A stretch of DNA of 64,000 nucleotides from contig CAJJDN010000180.1 of the NCBI GenBank assembly GCA_905182985.1, forward strand, positions 61,706-125,705, given 5' to 3'. Below the pieces are notes generated by a model, which ran no database searches, was not told the DNA's origin, and saw nothing but the letters and a program-made list of their open reading frames with translations. This DNA comes from Paramecium sonneborni. Taxonomy: Eukaryota > Ciliophora > Oligohymenophorea > Peniculida > Parameciidae. Both the position numbers and the translations under genes were made by a program. This document shows, piece after piece, positions 12,952-24,147 of the stretch. Each line of letters starts with the position of its first letter. Position 1 is the stretch's first letter.

Positions 12952-13360
12952 GGGTCAAATTTATATTCCAATCATCTACTCTAAGACACTTAAAGTAATC
13001 TATAAGCATATTTCCATGAGATTTTATAGATTAAGATTACATTTAATATTTATCACAATAAAATATGACCCATGAATCTAAATTCAAAGATTTTTTTCAC
13101 TAAATCAGTTTAATAATTTCCATTTATACTTATATTACGGTACAATTATTTATAAATCAAAAATTATGATGTTCTTCATTATCATACTGATGTCGTATAT
13201 TATAATTATCCCAATCAAATTTCTATATCATTATCAATTCATCTTTTTATTGTAATTTTTATATTAACTTTCTTTATTTTTTATTCCTTCATTTTTCTGC
13301 AAATTTCTATATACCTTTCTCAAACCTTCATTTCTTATCAACTCATTCATATTTTATAAA
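12952..13360 (-). CDS. Small unresolved gene
   Basis: Protein-like segments on the minus strand start with MNELIRNEGLRK at about 13355 and continue in changing frames (KFDWDNYNIRHQYDNEE, later NLMEICLQITLSVLEQMIG) to a TGA near 12952. At least two small introns are needed; GTT...AAG of 26 nt near 13290 would join the first two pieces. I recognise no domain. It lies between the MYB gene and the B-box gene, all on the same strand. Confidence 0.35.
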
Positions 13361-13395
13361 ACGAAATTTTATTATAATTTAATAACCATTATATT

Positions 13396-14810
13396 TCAAT
13401 TTTAGGATGGCGTTCTTTTTTTACTTTTTGGTGGTCTATATTTTTGGACTAAATCGCTCTCCATTTATTAAATCAAATTTGTGCTTTTTAACATATTAAA
13501 AAGAATATTGTAATTAATATCACTTTTGCAATCCATAAACATAACAATATTTTCTATTTCCTCATCAATTAACTATAAATGTTCTTACATTATATAATTG
13601 AATATAATCTCATTTACAAAACCTAAAATTATTATTTATAACATCTACCATTCTTATCATTATCATGCTCTTAAAATATTCCCATTAAATTAATTTCTTT
13701 ATCTTGCATTCTAACTTTTATTTTTGACATTATTCCTTCAATAATAACAGCGCTAGGCAATTTTTTTGTTTCTTCTTATAATTTTGGCATTTTTGCTTAT
13801 AATAGAGCATGACCATAAAAATGTCTCTTTGTTCCTATTTATTAATCTGTAGGTTTCTCTATTGTATATCCAACAACTTAAATAAACTTTATTTTTAATA
13901 CAATTTTCTGGTGTATGATCTTTATTTTTTTTACAACTTTTATTTATTGTCTGTATATTTAATGGTTCATTACAAAAATAACAAATCATTTCTGATTCTT
14001 TTAATTATTCAGTAAAGAATTCAACCAACTTTTACCATTCTTTTATTTCATTCTCAGAATGTCTTTTTAATATTTATAATGATAATTCTTCTTCATGTTT
14101 TCTTTCATTTATCATTCTCCATATAATTTCATTTAAAATCTCAAGCATTTCTTATTAACCTTCCATCTTTCCTAAAAGTAATCTTAAATCAGTTAATTCT
14201 CTAGGTAAATCATCTGGTATTTCATCTATTCCTTTATTATAAGGTTTTGCAATCAAAAATTCTATTCTATCTAATAGACTTTAACTATCAAATAAAAATT
14301 CAAGATAATCATTTTTTTTAGTCAAATTAAAAAATTGTATTGCTAAATCATTCATTTCATCCAAATCTCTAAAATATGGTATTTAACAATACTTACGATT
14401 AAATCACTTATATTTAATGTTATAAAATTGTTTATTTCATCGATTCAGCTTAACTTAAACGATCCTCTATTCCATTCATTTCAGCTCTGCAATCTCGCTC
14501 AATAATATTTTTAACATATTTTATTTCTTAAATTCTGTATTCAATTCTATTTATTTAAGCAAATATTTCATCTCTCTTTGGCAAAATGTTGTGTAATATT
14601 TCTTATTTTATATGTTCAACTCTCATTTTAAATGCTTCTTGCAATGAATTTATTCGATGTAACTAATTTAATTCCTTAATCTCTACTTACATTATAATTA
14701 TGAGGGCCTAAAGTAGTACAAAGCTTGCAAATTGGTTCTTCACAAGATTCACAAAAATATGTCAATTCTCTATTGTGATGAATACAATTTTTTTAATTTA
14801 AATTGTTCAT
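13396..14810 (-). CDS. B-box zinc-finger protein with C-terminal EF-hand
   Basis: Four introns (14663-14690; 14369-14396; 13877-13901, AAG-ending; 13623-13642, only 20 nt) leave 437 aa, exactly in frame. Residues 8-45 form a B-box type 2 zinc finger, CIHHNRELTYFCESC then CKLC and H-N-Y-N-L-H. A long helical region with coiled-coil character follows (residues 50-230). A second Cys pair (ICYFCNEPLN) begins at about residue 255 with further Cys and His after it. The C-terminal part has an EF-hand loop D-N-D-K-N-G-R-C-F-V-N-E, with acidic or Asn residues at positions 1, 3, 5 and Glu at 12, so calcium binding is plausible. The protein ends in a basic KYRPPKSKKRTP tail. TRIM-like scaffold under calcium control is an inference; no RING is seen. 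Confidence 0.75.
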
Positions 14811-15250
14811 TTATTAATATTATATTATATTTTATTAGTTTTTTAATAACCGAAAAAAAATAATACTCTAAATATCAAATTTTTGATAATTACATTTATA
14901 TACAAAAATTTACAATTAATATATTTTAACAATATGAAAAAATGACCCAAGATAAACTAAATATATAAATATTCATTTTAATTAGATATATATTCATTTT
15001 TCCATTATATATAGATCATTAGTTAAATATAAGTTGCTAAATTATTTTATATTATTTATACTACCTCGATTATATCTAATTAGATGATCAATTTATTTTT
15101 ATTAGTCAAAGTAGATTAATTGTAAATTAATCGAAAAATTTATAATTTCCCCATAAATAATTATTGATTAGTTTATTCACAACTGTTCTTTATATAAAAA
15201 GTGAATTTGCTTGTTTAGGATAAAAACCTAATTCAAAATACATTAAATAT
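14811..15250. other. AT-rich intergenic region
   Basis: Upstream region of the B-box gene (minus strand) and of the small gene that follows on the plus strand. Homopolymer-rich, no open coding stretch and no repeat that I can see. Confidence 0.5.
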
Positions 15251-15254
15251 TGTT

Positions 15255-15849
15255 TGTATAATTTCATTTTCATTATCAAGGAGATTTATTATTATATCTG
15301 AGGTTTAAAATTAAATTTTTAATAATTAAGATTCAATCTAATTTTAAGTTTCAAAAGTAGATCAATGGGATTTATTGAAAGATAGAGTATGTGAGAATAA
15401 TGAATTCGTATTTGAATGTTATTTATTATAAGTACTTTAGAAAACAATTTTTAATATCCAACCCCAAAATTCAATAGAAAATAGTTGTTAATCTTATTAT
15501 AATTAGTAAAAAATAAAGGATTTTCTCTGAACAAAATATTATTTTATGTATAAGATGTGTAATGAATCCATATATTTAAAATTTTAGTATCATTAATAAT
15601 ATGGATATCAGTCCCTAACAAAAAGAGCAAAATAAAGTAAATTAAGCAGAAGCTAATAATTAGCCAATAAGTTTCCTTTTTAATGGACACTAATGTAAAA
15701 TAAAAGAGTTTGAGTAATTGAAATAATTGCAAATTGTTTTTTCATAGCCTTCGAATACTGATTTGAAATAAGTAGATAATTCTTAGATTGTAATTTATTT
15801 TTAATGTGTAAATGATTATATCTATGAGATTGATATATATGAAAATTGA
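15255..15849 (+). CDS. Small unknown protein with Cys pair, start unresolved
   Basis: Coding signal on the plus strand in two frames: first WDLLKDRVCENNEFVFECY around 15365-15420, then after a frame change near 15500-15530 the segment ILCIRCVMNPYIQ and a C-terminal part ending DYIYEIDIYEN before TGA at 15847-15849. A small intron or base error lies between the two parts and I could not find the start codon. The C-I-R-C pair and a later G-H-Q-C might bind zinc. It lies 39 bp upstream of the SLOG gene in the same direction. Function unknown. Confidence 0.4.
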
Positions 15850-15888
15850 ATGATGATAAAAATACATTTAATTAAATAATTATATAAA

Positions 15889-16942
15889 ATGTCAGAATAA
15901 GCAGAAGAAGAATAATAAGAATAGTTAGATGAATAATAGTAAGCATTTCAAAGTGATAACAATCAATTGGATACTTAAATAGTATTATAAATATGATATT
16001 ATTATTATAATAGCCTCCTGAAGATCCAAATGTTTTTATGACTCAATAAAAATTAGAATAGAATCAAGTATGGAAATGTTTTGATTTTTTATTTCCTGGA
16101 GGTAAATTAGCTAAATTAATAAAATTGAATTATTCATAACCTAAAACCTTTCCTATAACAGAAATACTTACAAAACTGAAATTAGATGATGGATTACCTG
16201 TTGTTAATTTTATAGGTTGTAGACATAATTTTGATAATCCAAACTCTAATCGTGGTAAATTCTATGCTGGGATTGCTAGAGCATGTCATAATACTGATGC
16301 TGTTATCATTGATAATGCAATCACTACTGGAATTGAAAAATTTAGTCTTAGAAGAAATTGCACTGTATTTATATTTATATATTTCTAAGCTTATTGGTGT
16401 TGCACCTGAATAAGCTGTATCATATCCAAAATTAAATCCAACCAAAATTGAAAAAAATGAATTAAGTAATGGACATACACATATTTTCTTAATTGGAGGT
16501 GAACATGTTCATTATGGAACTGAAGCATTATTTAAAATTAATCTATGCAAAACGTATATAATATAATACCTATTTTAAATAATAGAATTGCAACCGGAAA
16601 AATTAGTAAAACTTAAGGAAGACCAAGATGCAAAATTGTTAACATTCTATTTGCTGATTCAAATGATTGTTTTGATGAAATTAGAGAAGCTATCATTAAT
16701 AAATTACCAATCATTGTTGTTAGAGGATCACTTCTTTGTAATCAATTCATTGATTAAGATAAAATATAAGATGCTGGTATCATTTCTAATTTATATCAGA
16801 ATTTGAGGATATTATGAATGATAAAGATGGATTCTTCTTCCCTCTCTAAAAATTAGATTCTGAAGTCATTGCATAAATGGTACATTATCTATTGACATAT
16901 ACTCCATCATAACCTAAAAAAGAATAACCAAAAAAATTATGA
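15889..16942 (+). CDS. SLOG/LSDAT (TRPM-type) domain protein, soluble
   Basis: 313 aa after removing four introns (15982-16013; 16365-16389, AAG-ending; 16554-16585; 16777-16799, CAG-ending). The N-terminus is acidic and Gln-rich (SEQAEEEQQEQLDEQ). Residues about 80-280 match the eukaryotic LSDAT/SLOG Rossmann-like domain known from the N-terminus of TRPM channels: LPVVNFIGCRHNFDN, then FLIGGEHVHYGTEALFKI, and CKIVNILFADSNDCFDEI followed by KLPIIVVRGSLLCN. In TRPM channels this domain senses nucleotide-derived ligands. Here the protein stops shortly after the domain, with no membrane helices, so it is a free-standing cytosolic version. The ligand and role are unknown. Confidence 0.75.
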
Positions 16943-17382
16943 ACATTATATATATTCTATTGTTATTATATTATTTTTTCTTACTTTATAAACTGAATAT
17001 TAAATATTAATAAACCATTAACAAGAAAGCTCAAATAATTCTCAAAAGAATATATTTTTCTTTTTTTCTGTTTTAAAACTATATATGATTTACAACCTTT
17101 CTCAAATAATTGGGTTATATCATTTTTTTAAATACAATCAATAATCACTATTAGCAATTTAAAAATTATAAAGTTCATTAAGAAATTGATAACTCAATTA
17201 GTTTTTATTATTTTTAAAAATTTTCAAATATTAAATGTTATTTCTTTTCATATTTAGTCAAATAAAATAATAATCTTTTTGAACCTAATTTAATAGAAAT
17301 TAATGAAACATAAATCTATTATAAATAAAATAAACTATATTCTTGTTTTTATTTATTTAAGATTTAATAATATAATTTTTAA
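16943..17382. other. AT-rich intergenic region
   Basis: No coding signal. The last 50 bases before 17383 (TTCTTGTTTTTATTTATTTAAG then AATAATATAA) are the short version of the upstream block shared by the paralogue family members at 19537 and 22375. Confidence 0.5.
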
Positions 17383-18839
17383 ATGAGTAGAAATAACATT
17401 GGAAACAATGTGTAAAATAATAATAACAGCAATAAAAATGTCTATAGCAATAAAAATGGCTATGGTGAAAATTAATAATAAATATACCAATAATCTCAAA
17501 TATAATAATAATTAGAAATTAGATATTATGTTTACTAAGACCTATAAAACATAATAAATTTAATATATTCAAGAAATGCTGTACTTGAACATTTTCAAAA
17601 TGAATCATCCAATGGTTACTATAAGTAATAATAAATTACTTTTATAATTAAATTTATCAAATGCAATACAATTCGACTAGACATAATAATATTAAAAGAA
17701 TAGAGATTTATCAAAGTTTTTGAATGAAGAGAGATAGAATGCATATACTATTCTTAATAATGTTATTTTTAATCAGAAGAAAGATTCAATATAAACAGCA
17801 TTAATAGAATTCTCTAATGATTATTAGAATGGCAATTTTAAATTGGATAAATAATATAAATTAGAAGAAATAGGTTTAGTTGCTAAATTTGATGAATCAG
17901 TTCTATTTAAAATACTTTCATCTATATAAAATGTTGATTCCAAAATTAATTAATTAAGAAATGGTTAAAGATATGATGCTCCAACGGAAGAAGAGATTAA
18001 AGAAACAGCACAGTATTTTTATTTATTATTTTAGAAATTATCAAATTTAAGCAAAATAACAGTTATAGAAAAATATGCCATAAAAAATAAATGTTTTGAT
18101 TTAAGAATTCTATAAATAAGATGATGAAAATTTCTCAAATTACAATCCTAATGTTACTTATCAATAGACCAATAATAATAATGAACCTTACAGATTAAAA
18201 GAAACAGAATAAAATTTAAGATGTGCATATAATAACCATAATTAACCTATTATCATGGTTATATTAGATCCAAATAAAAATCAAAAGGAAAGACTTTTGT
18301 GTAACTTATGCGTTTAAAATTTGGAAACAAATGAAAAAACAATTGGATTTAGCAAAGCCTATTAAATGATTTAAGAATATCATTAAGAAAGCTGTAAATT
18401 AAGAAAAAGGGTAGTAAATGATAATATTTAATAACTTGAATAATTGAAAAGCAATATTATTGAATTAAAGTCATATATAAACTAATAATTAGACTAGATG
18501 ATTGAAATAACTAAGAATTGGATAAGTAATTTGAGCACCCACATAAATGAGAAAGTAGAAGGTAGTTTTTCTAAAGGATTAGATTTATTAATAAAAAATG
18601 AATTAAGAGTAGATAATGATAAAATAGTTGAAGAAATTAATAATTTGAATAATTAATGGATTGAAAAGGTTAAAAACAAATTAGAATAATTTAAATAATT
18701 TAAATAATCTAGTGAGTGTGAAAAGGTATTTAATGATTTAAAAAATAAATGCAATTCTGATAGATATGCAATTATTGATTTGAAGTCGAACAAAATATTT
18801 CCTTTGAAACCATAATAGATCAGAGGATTGATTAATTGA
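17383..18839 (+). pseudogene. Family copy 1: N-terminal family domain + zinc finger/coiled-coil tail, frameshifted
   Basis: First member of a local five-gene family. It shares with the others an Asn/Gln-rich start, the core YYVYQDLQNIINLIYSRNA and the segment FDESVLFKILSSIQNVDSK, and a 22-nt intron (18013-18034) at the common position. Compared with the other copies it lacks five bases at about 17600-17606, which shifts the frame; everything downstream is still open and protein-like, so the loss is recent or a sequence error. Unlike the others its tail holds a Cys/His cluster (LRCAYNNHNQPIIMVIL, then ERLLCNLCVQNLE) and a long coiled coil ending at TGA 18837-18839. The same Cys/His-coiled-coil module opens the WD40 gene at 24148. 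Function unknown. Confidence 0.65.
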
Positions 18840-19419
18840 ATATTGAAATATTATAAATATTAATAATAATAAATTGATATATATATATTAATATAAATAT
18901 AGTTAAAATAAATAATAATAAAGAGAGATGAGTAGTTATTAGATGATATGATATGAATGAATATAATAATAATGATAAGATTCGTAGATATTATATGATA
19001 ATAATAGACAAGCGTAATTGTGGAATAGGATAGAAAAATAAATAGATTAAATTATTTATATCATGAATCAATATGTTTATAACATGCAATATAAAAGGTA
19101 ATTAATGTTATCAATTATTCCAAAGATGACATTATTGTTCAGTCTATTTGGATATTGTTATAATATCATTAAATTCAGACATTTTCTTAATCCATGTAAT
19201 TTCAATAAATTTCAGACTTTTTTTTATATCTAGTTTCTTGGTTTTATTTATATAAAATCTAATTTTTATATCTCCTTCTCTTTTATAGATTTTATTTTCC
19301 TTCCAATACACATTGATATATAATGACTTGTTACAAATATTAGAAATTCAGTTTTCTTATTCACTTAACATTAAAGCTTCATAATTTCTAGTTTAAATTA
19401 ATAAAAGCTTATATATATA
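18840..19419. other. Intergenic region between family copies 1 and 2
   Basis: No coding signal on either strand that I can support; short A/T runs and the upstream region of family copy 2. Confidence 0.4.
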
Positions 19420-19536
19420 TTTTTTAATTAATAAAAAATTTATTCTATTGTTTATTTCTATTAGTTATTTTTATTCTATTTAAATGATTTATATTCTTGT
19501 TTTTGTTTATTTAAGATTGAATAATATAATTATTAA
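19420..19536 (+). promoter_or_regulatory. Upstream block conserved between family copies 2 and 3
   Basis: About 115 bases directly before the ATG at 19537 recur, in reverse orientation and with only a few differences, directly before the ATG of copy 3 (22376-22492). The match covers the whole upstream stretch, including ATTTAAATGATTTATATT and TTGTTTATTTAAG. It presumably includes the promoter and 5' leader copied along with the gene. Confidence 0.55.
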
Positions 19537-20785
19537 ATGAGTTATAATTAAAATAGAAAATCAGGAAATGGATACTAAAATTAATAATAAACATACCAAT
19601 AATCTCAAATATAATAATAATTAGAAATTAGATATTATGTTTACTAAGACCTATAAAACATAATAAATTTAATATATTCAAGAAATGCTGTACTTGAACA
19701 TTTTCAAAATTATCCAAATCATCCAATGGTTACTTTAAGTAATAATAAATTACTTTTATAATTAAATTTATCAAATGCAATACAATTAGACTAGACATAA
19801 TAATATTAAAGGGAATCAAATTTATCTAATTATTTGAAATAAGAGAGATAGAAAGCCTATACTATTCTGAATAAAGTTATTATTGAAACGAAGTCATCAC
19901 ATTAAAATTCAAGTCAAATAATCAAAAATAACGAAATAGAATTAGGATATGTGAATAATGAAGATTCAATATAAACAGCATTAATAGAATACTCTAATGA
20001 TTATAAGAATGGCAATTTTAAATTGAATAAATAATATAAATTATAAGAAACAGGTTTAGTTGGTAAATTTGATGAATCAGTTCTATCTAAAATAATTTCA
20101 TCTATATAAAATGTTGATTCCAAAATTAATTAATTAAGAAATGGTTAAAGATATGATCCTCTAACGGAAGAAGACATTTTACAAACAGCAAAGTATTTTT
20201 ATTTATTATTTTAGAAAATATAAAAAAAATGCTGAAAAGAAATTGAAAGAAAATTTTACTGAAAAAGTTCCTTAATTGATAAACCCTGAAGAAGAAAAGA
20301 ATATAATTGATTAGAATTCTACATTAAAAGAGTCATAAAATTAAGTATAAAATGACTTTTAGCCAAATGAATAAGACAAAACCTCAGAAACAAATTCTTT
20401 ATCAACTAAAGACATAAATAAACTTAAAGATGAAATTTATCAATTTTTGAAATAATTTAATTTAGATCCTAATGAATAATAATTCTAAGGGAATATAAAA
20501 GAAGCTAAAGAATTTTTATTCAATCTTTTATATGCCAATTAATCAAATGAAGATGTACTCTTTTCACTTGCTGAATATCTAGCCTTATCTTATCTTGATT
20601 AGAGTAAAAAAAAAACAGAATAATCTAATTTGCCAAGTTGCTTATTACAATACATTGAAAATCAAAGTGAGATAAAACTATTAAGAGATCAAGTCAAATC
20701 ATAGTATACAAACTAAGAAAGTAAATAGAGTAACTAATTGTATGATAACTGTTGCTAATTTTAAAACAAGAATCCACAAATATGA
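19537..20785 (+). CDS. Family copy 2: intact, 408 aa
   Basis: Intact member of the local family, one 22-nt intron (20193-20214) that falls after the conserved T-E-E-D-I-L-Q-T-A-K. Residues 1-35 are Q/N rich; residues about 35-215 are the family core (YYVYQDLQNIINLIYSRNA, HPMVTLSNNKLLLQLNLSN, NEDSIQTALIEYSNDY, GLVGKFDESVLSKIISSIQ). The tail is specific to this copy: KYKKNAEKKLKENF, then an acidic Q-rich stretch and a helical end with several Cys. No catalytic motif, signal peptide or membrane segment is visible. Several Gln come from TAA/TAG. Predicted to be largely helical. Function unknown. Confidence 0.75.
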
Positions 20786-20889
20786 TTCATTAATATATAT
20801 TGAGATATATAAAATATTATTAGTAGATTTTATAAGTATATTAGAATAATAGTACAAATATTTATATATATATTATGAGCATCTGAATA

Positions 20890-21425
20890 AAGATTATAAT
20901 GAGTGTAATTAGGTAGAGTTTATAAGAGATGCCTAACATTAAAATAATGTAAGGACAAATTTAATGACAATTAATAATCTTCTGTGGATGCTACATTTTT
21001 GAGAAAAGTGTTGGTAATAATTTAACATTAGCAATATCGATATAATTAGGATTAAAAATATAATTATTGTTATTAATTAAGGTATGAAATTGGGTAGGAG
21101 AATTAAGATAATTTGAAACTAAAGAAATATCTTAAGTCGTTGCAGGTAATAAAATTATATGAAAAAAATTAAATGTAAATTGATAAAAATGAAGTTTAAG
21201 AATATTGTAAAAAGATTGATGTTAAACATTTCTTTACTTTTGCTAGATTAGAATTTATGATATGTTTAAATCTTAAGTGGGAAGTAATACTTATATATTT
21301 GATCATAGACATCTCAATCAAAGCATAAGAAAATAAAGGCAAAAACAAATATAGGATTAAAAATTAAAAATGTTAAAGACACTCCGAAATCTAATATTAA
21401 AAATGAAGCAAGCTTCTGACCTATT
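20890..21425 (+). pseudogene. Rab21-like small GTPase pseudogene
   Basis: Fragments of a Rab GTPase occur in the right order but in different frames: YKRCLTLKQCKDKFNDNQQ (P-loop helix and switch I region), SSVDATFLRKVL (switch I strand), LTLAISIQLG in place of the LAIWDTAGQE motif, NWVGELRQFETKEISQVVAG followed by NKI (G4 region, where the Asp of NKxD is lost) and YCKKIDVKHFFTFARL for the T-S-A-K motif. The order and wording fit the Rab21/Rab5 branch. The frame breaks, the lost GTP-binding residues and the absence of a start or C-terminal Cys pair show a decayed copy. It sits between family copies 2 and 3, which face each other. Confidence 0.65.
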
Positions 21426-21555
21426 CTAATCCTTTTTTATTTATATTGTTAATTGAATATTAATCATTCTCCTTATCAATTGTAGCTTAGGATTATTTTT
21501 AATAATTCGTTATTATAACTTTAATTAAAAATAATAATATTATTCTAATATATGA

Positions 21556-22375
21556 TCATGGCTTAGGCTTTAAGACTTTTCCATTAGCAATGTTAGTATA
21601 TTAATTTTAATTTAAATTTTATGGTTATACCATACTTTTTTCTCCTGTGTTTATTAAGTGAAAATTTATCTATAACAGTTATTTTGCTTAAATTTGATAA
21701 TTTCTAAAATAATAAATAAAAATACTCTGCTTTTTTTATAATGTCTAATTCCTTTGGAACATCATATATTTAACCATTTCTTAATTAATTAATTTTATAA
21801 TCAACATTTTATATAGATGAAAGTATTTTAGATAGAACTGATTCATCAAATTTAGCAACTAAACCTGTTTCTTATAATTTATATTATTTATTCAATTTAA
21901 AATTGCCATTCTAATAATCATTAGAGTATTCTATTAATGCTGTTTATATTGAATCTTTCTTCTGATTAAAAATAACATTTTTAAGAATTCTATTTGCATT
22001 CATTCTCTCTTATTTCAAAAAATCAAATAAATTTGAATCCCTTTAATATTATTATGTCTAGTCTAATTGTATTGTATTTGATAAATTTAATTATAAAAGC
22101 ATTTTATTATTAATTAAAGTAACCATTGGATGATTTGGATCATTTTTAAAATGTTCAAGAACAGCATTTCTTGAATATATTAAATTTATTATGTTTTATA
22201 GGTCTTAGTAAACATAATATCTAATTTCTGATTATTATTATATTTGAGATTAATAGTATATTTATTATTAATTTTCACCATAGCCATTTTTATTGCTATT
22301 GACATTTTTATTGCTGTTATTATTATTTTACACATTGTTTCCAATGTTATTTTATCCTTTATTGATATAACTCAT
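21556..22375 (-). CDS. Family copy 3: intact, 265 aa, short tail
   Basis: Inverted relative to copies 1 and 2. One 22-nt intron (21704-21725) at the conserved position; the remaining 798 bases are 266 codons with TGA at 21556-21558. It shares with copy 1 the start region ...NNIGNNVQNNNNSNKN and the core YYVYQDLQNIINLIYSRNA through FDESVLSKILSSIQNVDYK. After the intron the tail reads NYQIQAKQLLQINFHLINTG, close to the first residues of the tails of copies 1 and 5, then ends after about 30 more residues. It looks like a truncated but in-frame gene. Function unknown. Confidence 0.7.
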
Positions 22376-22492
22376 TTAATAATTATATTATTCAATCTTA
22401 AATAAACAAAAACAATAATATAAATCATTTAAATAGAATAAAAATAACTAATAGAAAAAACAATAGAATAAATTTTTTATTAATTATATTTA
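22376..22492 (-). promoter_or_regulatory. Upstream block of family copy 3
   Basis: Reverse complement of the block at 19420-19536 with few differences. The similarity stops near 22492, giving the outer edge of the duplicated unit. Confidence 0.5.
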
Positions 22493-22805
22493 TTTTTATA
22501 AAACAATTATTTTATTCTTATTAAATTATTCTTTTTAATATTGTAAATTGAAAAATTACAAATTAAGAAATTTTTCATTTGATTGAAATGCTTTAATAAA
22601 GTTTGAATTGATAACATACATAATACTCGAGTGAGATATTCATAATGGTTGTTGATTATCTATTATTGGGATAAAGTATAATTAATCATTTCATTTTCTT
22701 ATAAATTATTTTCTCAATCTTAGAATGAATAGTTTGAATAACAAGATTTTTAATGCAATTATTATGTGATATCTTAAATATTTTGTTCACTCTATTTTTT
22801 CAATA

Positions 22806-23564
22806 NNNNNNNNNNNNNNNNNNNNNNNNNNNNNNNNNNNNNNNNNNNNNNNNNNNNNNNNNNNNNNNNNNNNNNNNNNNNNNNNNNNNNNNNNNNNNNN
22901 NNNNNNNNNNNNNNNNNNNNNNNNNNNNNNNNNNNNNNNNNNNNNNNNNNNNNNNNNNNNNNNNNNNNNNNNNNNNNNNNNNNNNNNNNNNNNNNNNNNN
23001 NNNNNNNNNNNNNNNNNNNNNNNNNNNNNNNNNNNNNNNNNNNNNNNNNNNNNNNNNNNNNNNNNNNNNNNNNNNNNNNNNNNNNNNNNNNNNNNNNNNN
23101 NNNNNNNNNNNNNNNNNNNNNNNNNNNNNNNNNNNNNNNNNNNNNNNNNNNNNNNNNNNNNNNNNNNNNNNNNNNNNNNNNNNNNNNNNNNNNNNNNNNN
23201 NNNNNNNNNNNNNNNNNNNNNNNNNNNNNNNNNNNNNNNNNNNNNNNNNNNNNNNNNNNNNNNNNNNNNNNNNNNNNNNNNNNNNNNNNNNNNNNNNNNN
23301 NNNNNNNNNNNNNNNNNNNNNNNNNNNNNNNNNNNNNNNNNNNNNNNNNNNNNNNNNNNNNNNNNNNNNNNNNNNNNNNNNNNNNNNNNNNNNNNNNNNN
23401 NNNNNNNNNNNNNNNNNNNNNNNNNNNNNNNNNNNNNNNNNNNNNNNNNNNNNNNNNNNNNNNNNNNNNNNNNNNNNNNNNNNNNNNNNNNNNNNNNNNN
23501 NNNNNNNNNNNNNNNNNNNNNNNNNNNNNNNNNNNNNNNNNNNNNNNNNNNNNNNNNNNNNNNN
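22806..23564. other. Sequence gap (759 N)
   Basis: A run of 759 undetermined bases between family copy 3 and the WD40 gene. Flanks 22493-22805 and 23565-23820 are AT-rich with no coding signal I can support. Unlike the other joins, the flanks do not repeat each other. Confidence 0.99.
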
Positions 23565-24147
23565 AATACAAATAGCAAAATTAATTTAAATTATTTAAAA
23601 ATAAAATTGAATCATGATTTAAAAAAATTTATCAGTTTGAAAATTTAGTTTTTAGAAATTGTAAATAATATATTGAAACTAAATAATATAATTTTATTGA
23701 TATTGTGAATACAATGTGATTAATGTGTTTCTAGATTATTTTAACAAATAAAAAGAGAATTATATTATTTTATTTTTGCTCATATAACTTGATTTTGAAA
23801 AGTGAATTTAATATTCACCTTCCTTGATTAATGGAAACTCAAATAACATTTTAAGAATCTTATTATCTTATAGAACTTGATGAAAATCGTATATTAAGTA
23901 ATATAAATTAATAGATAGTGATAAATGTAAATAATTTATTATGATTAATTGAAGTAAAAAAAATAATATAGATATTTTTAATTTAATTATAATTATGAAG
24001 TAGAGATTGCTATTTAAAGAATTAAAGTTATTAGATATGTATATATATAATATAATTATAATGGGGCTTTTATATTTAGATATCAAAATATTAGATGGAT
24101 AATTGATTGATAAAATATTTGAAGTAAATATAAATGAATTAATAATA
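23565..24147. other. Region upstream of the WD40 gene, possible short exon
   Basis: Mostly AT-rich. One open stretch from ATG 23831 reads METQITFQESYYLIELDENR before running into a stop and could be a first exon or a remnant. I could not join it convincingly to the gene that follows. Confidence 0.3.

Noticed and set aside
22753..23589. Long open frames across 22753-23589 on both strands
   Set aside because: They are made of N; no information.
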